Below are positions 1-6,547 of a DNA stretch of 7,557 nt, in pieces. The stretch covers positions 1 through 7,557 of the forward strand of contig JBEDNN010000067.1 of assembly GCA_041170585.1 (NCBI GenBank). Direction: 5' to 3'. The notes below the pieces were generated by a model. It was not told the DNA's origin, made no database searches, and saw only the letters and a program-made list of their open reading frames with translations. Position numbers and translations under genes: made by a program. The DNA comes from JBDLSY01 sp041170585 (GTDB lineage Bacteria > Pseudomonadota > Gammaproteobacteria > Burkholderiales > Burkholderiaceae_C). Position 1 is the first letter of the stretch; each line of letters starts with the position of its first letter.

Positions 1-787
1 ATTTACAAACCGCATACACTTCGCCTGTGTTCTCTTGTCCGTATAAATGAAAAATGGCGGTGGATTTTATCTCGCCCTCGGGATTGGTTGCAAAAAGTTT
101 TGATTGCGTAAGCATTGCACCCGAACCTGCACAAGGGTCATACACCAAATAAGTACCTTGTTGGATTTTGTCTTTTACGGGCAAATACACCAAATGCGTC
201 ATCAACTCAATAATTTCTCTGGGCGTAAAATGTCGCCCTGCGGCTGCATTGGTTTTTTCGTTGAATCTGCGTATCAAGTCCTCAAACATATAGCCCATCG
301 CCATAGGCGATATTTTATCGGGGCTTAATTCAACTTTTGGGTCACAGAATTTTTGGATTAATGAAAACGTAATACCCGTACTCTCAAAAGTTTCTAATTG
401 ATTGCGGAATTTAAACTTGCTGATAATGTCTTGCACATTTTCAGAAAAGCCATTGAGATAATCTAAAAAATTAGTGTCAATATTTTTAGGGTCTGCCAAC
501 AGTTTTTTCATCGTAAACTGTGAAGTGTTATAAAACGCCAAACCAGTTCCATACTGTTCGCTTGTGAGTATTCCAAATAAATTGGAGATTGTCCCTTTAA
601 ATTCTTCGTGATTTTTCAGTACTTTGTCTTTGGTTGTTTCAAGTGCCAAGTCCAAACGCCTCAAAACTGTCATTGGAAGTATTACATCTTGATATTGATT
701 TTCAAGAAACTTATTAATCAACACATCGTCTGCAACTGTCCAGATGAAGTTAATGATAGGTTGAAGTGATTGTGTATTTAAACTCAT
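1..787 (-). CDS. hsdM: Type I restriction-modification system, DNA methyltransferase subunit HsdM (N-terminal part, cut by window edge)
   Basis: I translated this by hand on the minus strand. It is open from the ATG at 787-785 to the window edge, giving 262 codons of a protein usually about 500 residues long. The N-terminal part (residues about 13-50, FIWTVADDVL... then ILPMTVLRRLDLALE) matches the helical HsdM N-terminal domain. Around residue 180 it reads GYMFEDLIRRFNE and then GRHFTPREIIELM, typical of the N6-adenine methylase family. SAM-binding motif I, DPCAGSG, starts at D217, and GQENTGEVYAVCK lies at the cut end. Catalytic motif IV (NPPF/NPPY) would lie outside the window. HsdM binds SAM and, with HsdS, methylates adenine in a bipartite site; with HsdR the complex restricts unmodified DNA. 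hsdS and hsdR are not visible and would lie to the left. No frameshift or stop is seen. The family call is firm; whether the whole system is intact is unknown. Confidence 0.93.
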   Translation of the reverse strand, partial: MSLNTQSLQPIINFIWTVADDVLINKFLENQYQDVILPMTVLRRLDLALETTKDKVLKNHEEFKGTISNLFGILTSEQYGTGLAFYNTSQFTMKKLLADPKNIDTNFLDYLNGFSENVQDIISKFKFRNQLETFESTGITFSLIQKFCDPKVELSPDKISPMAMGYMFEDLIRRFNEKTNAAAGRHFTPREIIELMTHLVYLPVKDKIQQGTYLVYDPCAGSGAMLTQSKLFATNPEGEIKSTAIFHLYGQENTGEVYAVCK

Positions 788-1001
788 TTATATTTTACCT
801 GTCAGTTAATCCATTTAATAATCATAAAATTAAATATTTAAAATCTGTGTTTAAGATTTATTTTTTAGTAATAGTTACCTTATTTAATTTGTACAATATA
901 CAATTATTTTTGCTTTACTATGCGTTAAATTGTGTGCATATTTTATTATTAAAATGTAATTTTCTAGTGTTTGTTTAATATCTATCTTTATTTGCAATAA
1001 T
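788..1001. other. AT-rich divergent spacer between hsdM and lptC
   Basis: I see no gene in these 214 bases; short open frames on both strands have low-complexity, AT-driven composition and no recognisable protein. The spacer must hold the start signals for hsdM (minus) and lptC (plus). A weak minus-strand promoter candidate is TTGTAC (896-891) and TATTAC (873-868) with a 17-bp gap, which would give hsdM a leader of roughly 75-80 bases. On the plus strand a 6-bp hairpin, AAATCT (841-846) and AGATTT (854-859), is followed by six T (861-866). It looks terminator-like, but no plus-strand gene in the window ends before it. I found no convincing promoter for lptC. Confidence 0.5.
797..800 (-). promoter_or_regulatory. 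Ribosome binding site of hsdM
   Basis: On the minus strand AGGT lies 9 bases before the ATG at 787-785. It supports that start, which also places the conserved FIWTVADD segment at the usual distance from the N-terminus. It is one of the few Shine-Dalgarno-like sequences in this window. Confidence 0.5.
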
Positions 1002-1712
1002 ATGATTTTTTTTAATACTGCCATACAACATAAGACGCTGTCTATAATACGTTTTATACAAGCACGTGCATTAAGCTGGTTTTTTATGTTTTTTTTATCA
1101 GTCATTGCTTTTATATCAATACGCTTAACGTTAGAAAACAACCATAAGCCCTCAATATCGATTCGTGAAAATAATTTGCGACAACACCTGCCAGACTACA
1201 CTATTACAGGCTTACGTTTATGGCGAACCAGTACAGATGGCTACACACACAGTCAATTAAGTGCAGATAGTTTAGTGCATTATCGTGATGATTTATCTAG
1301 TATTATCAGTAATCCTATATTAACTGCAAATACTACGGCTGCGAATACTCATTCAACAAACAAATCGATTAATCAAATGAATATGCCACAACATTTAAAT
1401 ATTCATAATGTAATTCAAGCTAAACAAGCCGTACTGCGTAACGAAGGTGAATCCATTGAATTTTCAGGTGAAGTAAATATTACCCGTACTGTACCTAACT
1501 TACCTAGTAGCGTATTAAAAACAGAACAAATAACTTTGTTTCCTGATACCAATCAACTATTTAGTAAAACTGAAACAAGCATTGTCCAAGGTAAAGACAG
1601 CATCATCTCAAAAAATGGTATTCGCTATACCCATAACGATGCCCAACTACAGTTAAATGGCCCTATTAAAGCTATATTAATGCCAAAATTAATACCAAAA
1701 TATTCGTTTTAA
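1002..1712 (+). CDS. lptC: LptC-like lipopolysaccharide transport periplasmic protein, membrane-anchored
   Basis: The protein has 236 residues with one hydrophobic segment at about 24-41 and a periplasmic remainder. The family pattern follows: PDYTITGLRLWRTSTDG (64-80), SADSLVHYRDD (87-97), a NPIL strand near 104-107, and then the repeating beta strands from EGESIEFSGEVNITR (148-162) to the KNGIRYTHNDAQLQLNG segment (204-220). In the known system LptC is the bitopic inner-membrane partner of LptBFG and passes lipopolysaccharide to LptA. This protein is longer than E. coli LptC (191 residues), partly because of a Thr/Asn-rich insert at about 105-132 and a long N-terminus. The ATG has no clear Shine-Dalgarno sequence; an internal start before the membrane segment cannot be excluded. 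It lies six bases before pepP and is probably cotranscribed with it. Its usual partners kdsC, lptA and lptB are not next to it. The call rests on pattern recognition in a poorly conserved family. Confidence 0.8.
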   Translation: MIFFNTAIQHKTLSIIRFIQARALSWFFMFFLSVIAFISIRLTLENNHKPSISIRENNLRQHLPDYTITGLRLWRTSTDGYTHSQLSADSLVHYRDDLSSIISNPILTANTTAANTHSTNKSINQMNMPQHLNIHNVIQAKQAVLRNEGESIEFSGEVNITRTVPNLPSSVLKTEQITLFPDTNQLFSKTETSIVQGKDSIISKNGIRYTHNDAQLQLNGPIKAILMPKLIPKYSF

Positions 1713-1718
1713 AACTCT

Positions 1719-3083
1719 ATGACTGCACATTCACCACTCACTGCACCTGCTTGCTTAAAACAATACTTTCAACGCAGGAATGCCTTAATGCAAACAATGC
1801 GTGATACCACCGATGGCGGCATTGCGATAATTTGGACAGCCCTTGAAACGACCCGAAACAGTGATGCCCACTTTCCTTATCGCCATGACAGCGATTTTTA
1901 TTATTTAACAGGATTTTCTGAACCTGATGCAGCATTATTATTAAATGCCAATGAGGGTACTAGCACTTTATTTTGTCGTAATAAAGATTTTGAGCGAGAA
2001 ATATGGGACGGTTATCGCTGGGGGCCTGAAGCAGCAGCCCAAGCATTTGGCTTTGAGATAGCTTACTCTATCACTGATTTAGCTCAAATGTTACCTGCCT
2101 TACTGGCTAATCAGGGAATACTGTATATGCAGTTAGGCAATACAATTGCCGAATCCTATATACAAACAGCTTATCAAAGCTTACGTCAACAACACCGTCA
2201 AGGATTATTAGCCCCCGAACACATTAGAAACGTTTACTCTTTACTGGCTGAACACCGTTTAATTAAAGATGCCAGTGAACTTAAAATAATGGCTAGTGCA
2301 GCCAGTATCTCTGCACAAGCACATATTCGTGCTATGCAAAATTGCCGTGTAGGGCAACGCGAATATCAATTAGAAGCCGACTTACTGTATACCTTTCGTC
2401 ATAAAGGGGCGCAATCACCAGCCTATAACAGCATAGTTGCAACAGGTGCTAATGCGTGCGTTTTACATTACCGTGCAGGTGATAGCATTTTGCGTGCGGG
2501 TGATATGGTACTGGTTGATGCAGGGTGTGAGTTGGACGGTTATGCCAGTGATATTACACGCACTTTTCCTGCAAATGGTATATTTACAACTGAACAAAAA
2601 ATTATTTATGAACTAGTATTAGCCGCACAATCTGCTTGCTTAGACTATTTAGCCCCTAATAAATTATTTAACGAATATAACGATGCAGCAAACCGTGTCA
2701 TATCACAAGGCTTATTAGATTTAGGATGGCTTAAAGGCAGTTTAGACAGTGTCTTAGAGCAAGGCACTTACCGCCAATTTTATATGCACCGTGCTGGACA
2801 CTGGCTGGGAATGGACGTTCATGATTGTGGTGATTATCGTTTGCCTAATCACACAATCACGCATTCACCCGCTGAAAGGCCATGGCGACCTTTACAAGCA
2901 GGTATGGTATTAACAGTAGAACCCGGTATATATATTCGCCCAGCTGAAAATGTACCTGAGGCCTTTTGGAATATGGGCATACGCATTGAAGACGATGCAG
3001 TCATCACCGACAAAGGCTATGAGTTAATTAGCCGCGAAGTCCCTGTTGAAATCATAGAAATTGAAGCCATTATGCGTCAATGA
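1719..3083 (+). CDS. pepP: Xaa-Pro aminopeptidase (aminopeptidase P, M24B)
   Basis: This cytoplasmic dimetal peptidase removes the N-terminal residue of peptides with proline in position 2. The protein has 454 residues, against 441 for E. coli PepP. The N-terminal domain carries FQRRNAL (17-23) and RHDSDFYYLTGF (55-66), both typical of PepP. The C-terminal pita-bread domain has all five expected metal ligands: D267 in DAGCE, D278 in SDITRTFP, H361 in HRAGHWLG, E401 in VEPGIYI and E424 in GIRIEDD. The accessory H250, H357, H368 and R422 are also present. The ATG at 1719 lies six bases after the lptC stop and lacks a good Shine-Dalgarno. An internal ATG at 1788 does have AGGAA upstream, but starting there would remove the conserved FQRR segment, so I keep 1719. 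A ubiH-type gene often follows pepP in proteobacteria; here the convergent hisC follows instead. Confidence 0.97.
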   Translation: MTAHSPLTAPACLKQYFQRRNALMQTMRDTTDGGIAIIWTALETTRNSDAHFPYRHDSDFYYLTGFSEPDAALLLNANEGTSTLFCRNKDFEREIWDGYRWGPEAAAQAFGFEIAYSITDLAQMLPALLANQGILYMQLGNTIAESYIQTAYQSLRQQHRQGLLAPEHIRNVYSLLAEHRLIKDASELKIMASAASISAQAHIRAMQNCRVGQREYQLEADLLYTFRHKGAQSPAYNSIVATGANACVLHYRAGDSILRAGDMVLVDAGCELDGYASDITRTFPANGIFTTEQKIIYELVLAAQSACLDYLAPNKLFNEYNDAANRVISQGLLDLGWLKGSLDSVLEQGTYRQFYMHRAGHWLGMDVHDCGDYRLPNHTITHSPAERPWRPLQAGMVLTVEPGIYIRPAENVPEAFWNMGIRIEDDAVITDKGYELISREVPVEIIEIEAIMRQ

Positions 3084-3148
3084 AAATCAGTAAAAATCAA
3101 ACAACTTAATCAAAGTTAATAAAAATTAATAAAAGTTAATAAAAAAAA
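3081..3148. repeat. Phased A-tracts / degenerate 10-bp tandem repeat between convergent genes
   Basis: From 3101 to 3140 four consecutive 10-base units all end in TTAAT: ACAACTTAAT, CAAAGTTAAT, AAAAATTAAT, AAAAGTTAAT. Two looser units precede them (3081-3100) and an A8 run follows (3141-3148). A-tracts therefore recur about once per helical turn, the arrangement known to curve DNA. The array fills the gap between the 3' ends of pepP and hisC. Read on the minus strand, a T8 run lies 3 bases after the hisC stop, but no strong GC-containing hairpin accompanies it, so a role in termination is only possible. Confidence 0.6.
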
Positions 3149-3151
3149 GTT

Positions 3152-4297
3152 TTATAACGCACTTAAACAAGTTTCTAATGCAGTAATAAATGCTGCATTT
3201 TCACAGTCTAAGCCAATAGATACCCGTAAATAATTAGGCAAGCCGTAGGAAGCCACTGGACGCACAATGATGCCTTGTTTAAGCAAAGATTGGTTTACTG
3301 TTTGTGCGTGTTCACCTAGGTGAATTAAGATAAAATTGGCTTTACTAGGAATATATTTTAAATTTAACCGCTCGCAGGCTTGTGTTAATTGAGTATAGCC
3401 TACCGAATTAATCAATTGACTGCGTTGTAAAAAATCATCATCTTGAATAGCGGCAATTGCAGCTGCTTGTGCCAACGAATTAACATTAAAGGGTTGCCGA
3501 ATGCGGTTTAAAACATCGGTAATCGCTGCTTGTGCAATGGCATAACCCACTCGTATGCCTGCTAATCCATAAGCTTTTGACAAAGTACGTGATACCACTA
3601 AATTAGGATACTGCTTCACCCACTGTGTTGCATCAAAGCGTAAGTTATCATCAAGATATTCATTGTATGCTTCATCAAGAACCACCACAATATGGCTAGG
3701 CACTTGCGCTAAAAAATCGCTAATTTGTTGTGCTGTTAAAAACGTCCCTGTAGGGTTATTAGGATTAGCAATAAAAATAATTTGCGTATCCGTTGTAATG
3801 GCGGCTAACATAGCGGGTAAATCATGACCAAGTTCATGTGTACCTGAAGTCATAGCAGGCACAACAATGCTATCTGCCCCTACTGCTTGGGTTACTAAAC
3901 CATAAACCACAAAGCTATATTGTGAAAATACCGCACTTTGAGTGGGTTTTAAATACGCACGTGTAATCAATTCTAAAATATCATTGCTACCATTGCCTAA
4001 AGTAATCCAGTTAGTGGGTGTATTTAAGCGTTGGCTAATAATTTTTTTTAGTTCAAAAGCATTACCGTCAGGATAACGCCCTAAATCATCAATAACTGCT
4101 TGCATCGCTAACTTTGCACTGACGGGTATGCCTAACGGATTTTCATTACTGGCTAATTTTACAATTTTTTCAACAGGAATCCCCATCTCTCTGGCTAATT
4201 CTTCAATGGGCTTACCGCCTACATAAGGGGCAATTGCTTGAATATAATCAGGGGCTTGTGGTTTATCGGTTTTTAATGGTAAATGAGAAGACGTCAT
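3152..4297 (-). CDS. hisC: Histidinol-phosphate aminotransferase
   Basis: This PLP enzyme exchanges an amino group between glutamate and imidazole-acetol phosphate to give histidinol phosphate, in cytoplasmic histidine synthesis. The protein has 381 residues, a normal length for the HisC2 type. Fold-type I motifs are complete: KLASNENPLG (47-56), GNGSND (101-106), ANPNNPTGT (177-185) with N181, VVLDEAYNEY (205-214) with D208, the PLP lysine K241 in SRTLSKAYGLAGIRVGYA with R249, and C-terminal YGLPNYLRVSIG with R358. The N-terminal GKPIEELAREMGI resembles betaproteobacterial HisC2 proteins, some of which also handle aromatic amino acids; the sequence alone cannot settle that. It starts 25 bases after the coq7 stop, so it is probably translated from the same message. 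No Shine-Dalgarno is evident. It stands alone, away from any other his gene. Confidence 0.96.
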   Translation of the reverse strand: MTSSHLPLKTDKPQAPDYIQAIAPYVGGKPIEELAREMGIPVEKIVKLASNENPLGIPVSAKLAMQAVIDDLGRYPDGNAFELKKIISQRLNTPTNWITLGNGSNDILELITRAYLKPTQSAVFSQYSFVVYGLVTQAVGADSIVVPAMTSGTHELGHDLPAMLAAITTDTQIIFIANPNNPTGTFLTAQQISDFLAQVPSHIVVVLDEAYNEYLDDNLRFDATQWVKQYPNLVVSRTLSKAYGLAGIRVGYAIAQAAITDVLNRIRQPFNVNSLAQAAAIAAIQDDDFLQRSQLINSVGYTQLTQACERLNLKYIPSKANFILIHLGEHAQTVNQSLLKQGIIVRPVASYGLPNYLRVSIGLDCENAAFITALETCLSAL

Positions 4298-4322
4298 AAA
4301 AAAAGCGGTTAAGGCGATTGGG

Positions 4323-4988
4323 TTAAAAATAGTAAGCTATACGGGTCATTACTTTGGCACTTAAACGCATCATACTAGAAATAGGTGAAGGTAAATTAAA
4401 ACCGCCTAATTGTGCGGCCTGTTGCCCGTGATCTGCTTCATCTTGCTTCATTTGTGCCACAATGACACGAGAACGGCCATCTTTTATGGGCAATAAATGT
4501 TCATGACTATGTAAATGTGCTTCAACTTGTGCCTCAGTTTCTTTCACAAAGGCTAGACTAACTTTATCACCTAAAGAACCCGCAAATATACCTAAACTTA
4601 AAGCCCCTAAATACCATATAGGATTAAGTAAACTTGGGCGTGCGTTTAATTCGCGTAACCGCCTTGCAGTCCATAACAAATGATCTTGCTCTTCAAGAGC
4701 AGCCTGCTGATTAAATGTTTTAATCGAAGTTGTTTTTGCCATCATTGCTTGCCCTGTATACAAAGCTTGCGCACACACTTCACCGACGTGATTAACCCGC
4801 ATTAAAGCTGCCGCATGGCGTTGCTCGGTTTCATTTAAGTCTATATCATCAGAAACAGGCCGTGTATCAGGCGGATACTGTCGCAAGGGCGTACCTACTG
4901 AATTAATTGTTCTAAGCATAGCATCAATCAAATGAATGACCATACTTACTTTAGAATGCGTATTAATTTGTGATGTAGTTGATGGCAT
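4323..4988 (-). CDS. coq7: Demethoxyubiquinone hydroxylase, Coq7-type diiron monooxygenase
   Basis: Coq7 adds the C6 hydroxyl group to the demethoxyubiquinone ring, using a ferritin-like diiron centre, in aerobic ubiquinone synthesis; it is the alternative to the flavoenzyme UbiF. The protein has 221 residues. All expected iron ligands are visible: E70 in VNHVGEVCAQALY, E100 and H103 in EEQDH, E152 in KETEAQVEAH, and E184 and H187 in DEADH. The hydrophobic stretch NPIWYLGALSLGIFAG (122-137) fits the membrane-facing helix of the family. The ATG at 4988 has no Shine-Dalgarno and is preceded by an ATG-TAA pair. A start at Met16 (VSMVIHL) would lose nothing conserved and is an alternative. The gene lies between the transglycosylase (167 bases upstream) and hisC (25 bases downstream). 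I found no convincing promoter of its own. Confidence 0.95.
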   Translation of the reverse strand: MPSTTSQINTHSKVSMVIHLIDAMLRTINSVGTPLRQYPPDTRPVSDDIDLNETEQRHAAALMRVNHVGEVCAQALYTGQAMMAKTTSIKTFNQQAALEEQDHLLWTARRLRELNARPSLLNPIWYLGALSLGIFAGSLGDKVSLAFVKETEAQVEAHLHSHEHLLPIKDGRSRVIVAQMKQDEADHGQQAAQLGGFNLPSPISSMMRLSAKVMTRIAYYF

Positions 4989-5037
4989 ATTACATAAAGT
5001 AAGGGGTTAATTAGTCAGTGCAATCACTGATATTTTA

Positions 5038-5146
5038 GGCATTGCTACTTTAATATGGTTAAGTCGTATATTTATAATATTTTCTTAGCAAAAATAAGGC
5101 TTATTTTAGATAAAAAATACAAAAATTATTTTTAAGTAGCAATACC
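5038..5146. repeat. Imperfect 13-bp inverted repeat in the transglycosylase-coq7 spacer
   Basis: GGCATTGCTACTT (5038-5050) is mirrored by AAGTAGCAATACC (5134-5146), pairing at 12 of 13 positions with 83 bases between the arms. Inside lies a smaller palindrome, AAAATAAGGCTTATTTT (5091-5107), and an A5/T5 symmetric stretch at 5121-5133. Outside the left arm is a hairpin, TCAGTG (5015-5020) with CACTGA (5025-5030), which would lie in the coq7 leader. No tight stem with a T-run is present, so a classic terminator is not supported. Operator sites, a transcript structure or remnants of a small repeat element are possible. Confidence 0.45.
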
Positions 5147-5156
5147 ATATTTTATA

Positions 5157-6467
5157 TCAATCGTTTTTAACACTAGGAATAATGTCAATTGTAGCGGTGG
5201 AATTAATATTATTAATATTAATATTGTCTTGATTTATCTCTACTTGAGAACTTTGAAGATTATTAATATTTGTAGTTGTAGTTGTATTTACGTTTATATT
5301 TGTATTATTTATATTAATAGTAGACGGTAACATGCCAACAGATGACTCAACTACTGATACTACAGAACGATTTAACGGACTTATTATTGGTGTGACTAAA
5401 TAGTTAATGTTTATTGGATTTATTGGATTTGATAGTGTTTTTTTCTTAGTTAAAGTAGCGTTTACTGTATTGGTATTCAGAGTACTGTCATTAAGTGGCA
5501 ATTTATTCGCTGTAAAATCAAATATACCTAAACGGGCTTTTTCAATTCTATTTTTTTCAGCCAGTACTTTTGCGGCATAACCACCATCACTAGGACCTGT
5601 TGCACCTACATAATATTTTAAACCTGATTTAACCGAACCGCCCATTTTAATATATTTAGCTAAAATCATACCCCCGACAGTAATATTAGCTTGAGGGTCA
5701 AAAGCCCGTTGTACACCGCCTAATAAAGCATATTTATCACGATGAACCGATGTCATTACTTGCATTAACCCTTGTGCCCCCATTGAGCTTTGTGCAAACG
5801 GATTCATATTAGATTCTATTGACATAACTGCCAAAATCAAGCTACTGTCTAATTGTCTTGCTTGAGCGACCTGTTCAGCATAATGAATATATTGTTCAAT
5901 ATTTAAAGGTGATACATAGTATTTTTTTGCAAAGAACTGCACTAATCGTAAATTTTCTTTAGATAGCTTTAATTTTAAGCCTTGTAATCCCTGTGATTGT
6001 AACTCTTGGATTGAATTTTTTTGAGTTATAGGCTTTTTATCTATAGATAAATTAATTATTGTAGGTGTACTAAGAACATCCGAAGCCGTGTTTAAAGTGG
6101 GCGTATTAAGTAAAGGTGTTAAAGAGGTATTATCTTTACTATATTTGTTATTTTCAAAGTTATTTAAAGACAAAGATTGAACATAATTAGGTATTAAGTC
6201 AATAGTGCTATTCCACGTATTTGGCAATGCGCTATTTGCATAAATAGCGTTAATGCTAATTGCCGTTTGACTCACGGGTATAGCCATTAAACCTAAAGTC
6301 AAGGCGGCTTGCTTAAAATAACTACGTGTTTTAAGTGAATCAAAAAACGTAGACCAAAATATAGTGCGTCTATTATTTGACGCAATAAAACTTGGCTGTA
6401 TTAATAATACTGGAGAACTAAACTGTGTTCCCCACTGGCAAGATAAGGTATTTGCATGTGCAGTCAT
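5157..6467 (-). CDS. Exported lytic transglycosylase (SLT domain) with a long Asn/Thr-rich tail
   Basis: The enzyme is predicted to cleave the MurNAc-GlcNAc bond of peptidoglycan in the periplasm. The SLT domain spans about 185-310: LDSSLILAVMSIESNMNPFA with catalytic E218, then SSMGAQGLMQVMT (227-239), the AFDPQANITVGGMILAKYI segment (255-273), and YYVGATGPSDGGYAAKVL (285-302). An internal signal-like segment has the basic KTRSYFK (46-52) followed by a hydrophobic run to about 77, with possible cleavage after IYA. The 45 residues before it are unusually long for a signal peptide, but no later Met precedes that segment. Linker 80-150 and tail 325-436 are rich in Asn, Thr, Ile and Ser, with runs such as INNTNINVNTTTTTNINN. 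The tail resembles no domain I know. The nearest Shine-Dalgarno-like AAAGGA lies too far upstream to help. It is the first gene of a possible transglycosylase-coq7-hisC transcript. I cannot assign a specific mlt/slt symbol. Confidence 0.9.
   Translation of the reverse strand: MTAHANTLSCQWGTQFSSPVLLIQPSFIASNNRRTIFWSTFFDSLKTRSYFKQAALTLGLMAIPVSQTAISINAIYANSALPNTWNSTIDLIPNYVQSLSLNNFENNKYSKDNTSLTPLLNTPTLNTASDVLSTPTIINLSIDKKPITQKNSIQELQSQGLQGLKLKLSKENLRLVQFFAKKYYVSPLNIEQYIHYAEQVAQARQLDSSLILAVMSIESNMNPFAQSSMGAQGLMQVMTSVHRDKYALLGGVQRAFDPQANITVGGMILAKYIKMGGSVKSGLKYYVGATGPSDGGYAAKVLAEKNRIEKARLGIFDFTANKLPLNDSTLNTNTVNATLTKKKTLSNPINPININYLVTPIISPLNRSVVSVVESSVGMLPSTININNTNINVNTTTTTNINNLQSSQVEINQDNININNINSTATIDIIPSVKND
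5202..5225. repeat. Short ATTAATATT tandem repeat inside the transglycosylase tail
   Basis: The 9-base unit ATTAATATT occurs twice in succession and continues with a partial third copy. On the coding strand it encodes the alternating Ile-Asn run near residues 415-421 (NININNI). The unit is a whole number of codons, so copy changes would alter tail length without breaking the frame. It sits within a wider Asn/Ile/Thr-rich stretch at about 5190-5330. Confidence 0.6.
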
Positions 6468-6495
6468 TTTCTATAAATGTAGTTGATAATCCTTT

Positions 6496-6523
6496 ATTTT
6501 ACTATTCATTCGTATTATTTCAA
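6496..6523 (-). promoter_or_regulatory. Probable sigma-70-type promoter of the transglycosylase gene
   Basis: On the minus strand TTGAAA (6523-6518) matches the -35 consensus at 5 of 6 positions, and TAAAAT (6501-6496) matches the -10 consensus at 5 of 6, with a 16-bp spacer. Transcription would begin near 6489, about 20 bases before the ATG at 6467. AT-rich DNA gives such matches by chance, so this is a candidate, favoured by its position. Confidence 0.5.
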
Positions 6524-6527
6524 ATTG

Positions 6528-6547
6528 AATGTAAATATTTTTACATT
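6528..6547. promoter_or_regulatory. Operator-like palindrome upstream of the transglycosylase promoter
   Basis: AATGTAAA (6528-6535) and TTTACATT (6540-6547) form a perfect 8-bp inverted repeat around a 4-base centre. It is flanked by direct CAAATT repeats at 6521-6526 and 6552-6557. It ends 5 bases upstream of the -35 hexamer proposed for the transglycosylase, where an activator or repressor could act. I cannot match it to a named regulator with confidence; it is not a clean FNR or Fur box. Confidence 0.4.

Noticed and set aside
104..328. 74-residue open frame on the plus strand
   Set aside because: It lies entirely antisense to hsdM, whose minus-strand frame has clear methyltransferase motifs; the plus-strand product has no recognisable features.
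841..866. Hairpin with T-run on the plus strand as a terminator
   Set aside because: The stem is only 6 bp and AT-rich, and no plus-strand gene ends upstream in the window, so I mention it only as part of the spacer.
766..1141. Open frames of 70 (plus) and 85 (minus) residues across the hsdM-lptC spacer
   Set aside because: Their products are low-complexity, AT-driven sequences rich in Ile, Leu, Asn and Lys; they overlap the starts of hsdM or lptC and have no good ribosome site.
1788..1790. Alternative pepP start with AGGAA upstream
   Set aside because: It would delete the conserved FQRR segment shared with E. coli PepP, so the upstream ATG is preferred despite a weak ribosome site.
1738..1935. 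65-residue minus-strand frame
   Set aside because: It is a shadow of pepP, which is strongly conserved here.
3101..3140. CRISPR-like array
   Set aside because: The units are 10 bases, directly adjacent and without spacers; this is a simple phased repeat.
1719..6467. PepP and the transglycosylase both begin with ATGACTGCACAT (Met-Thr-Ala-His)
   Set aside because: The match stops after 12 bases, the genes are unrelated and far apart, and Thr-Ala starts are common; probably coincidence.
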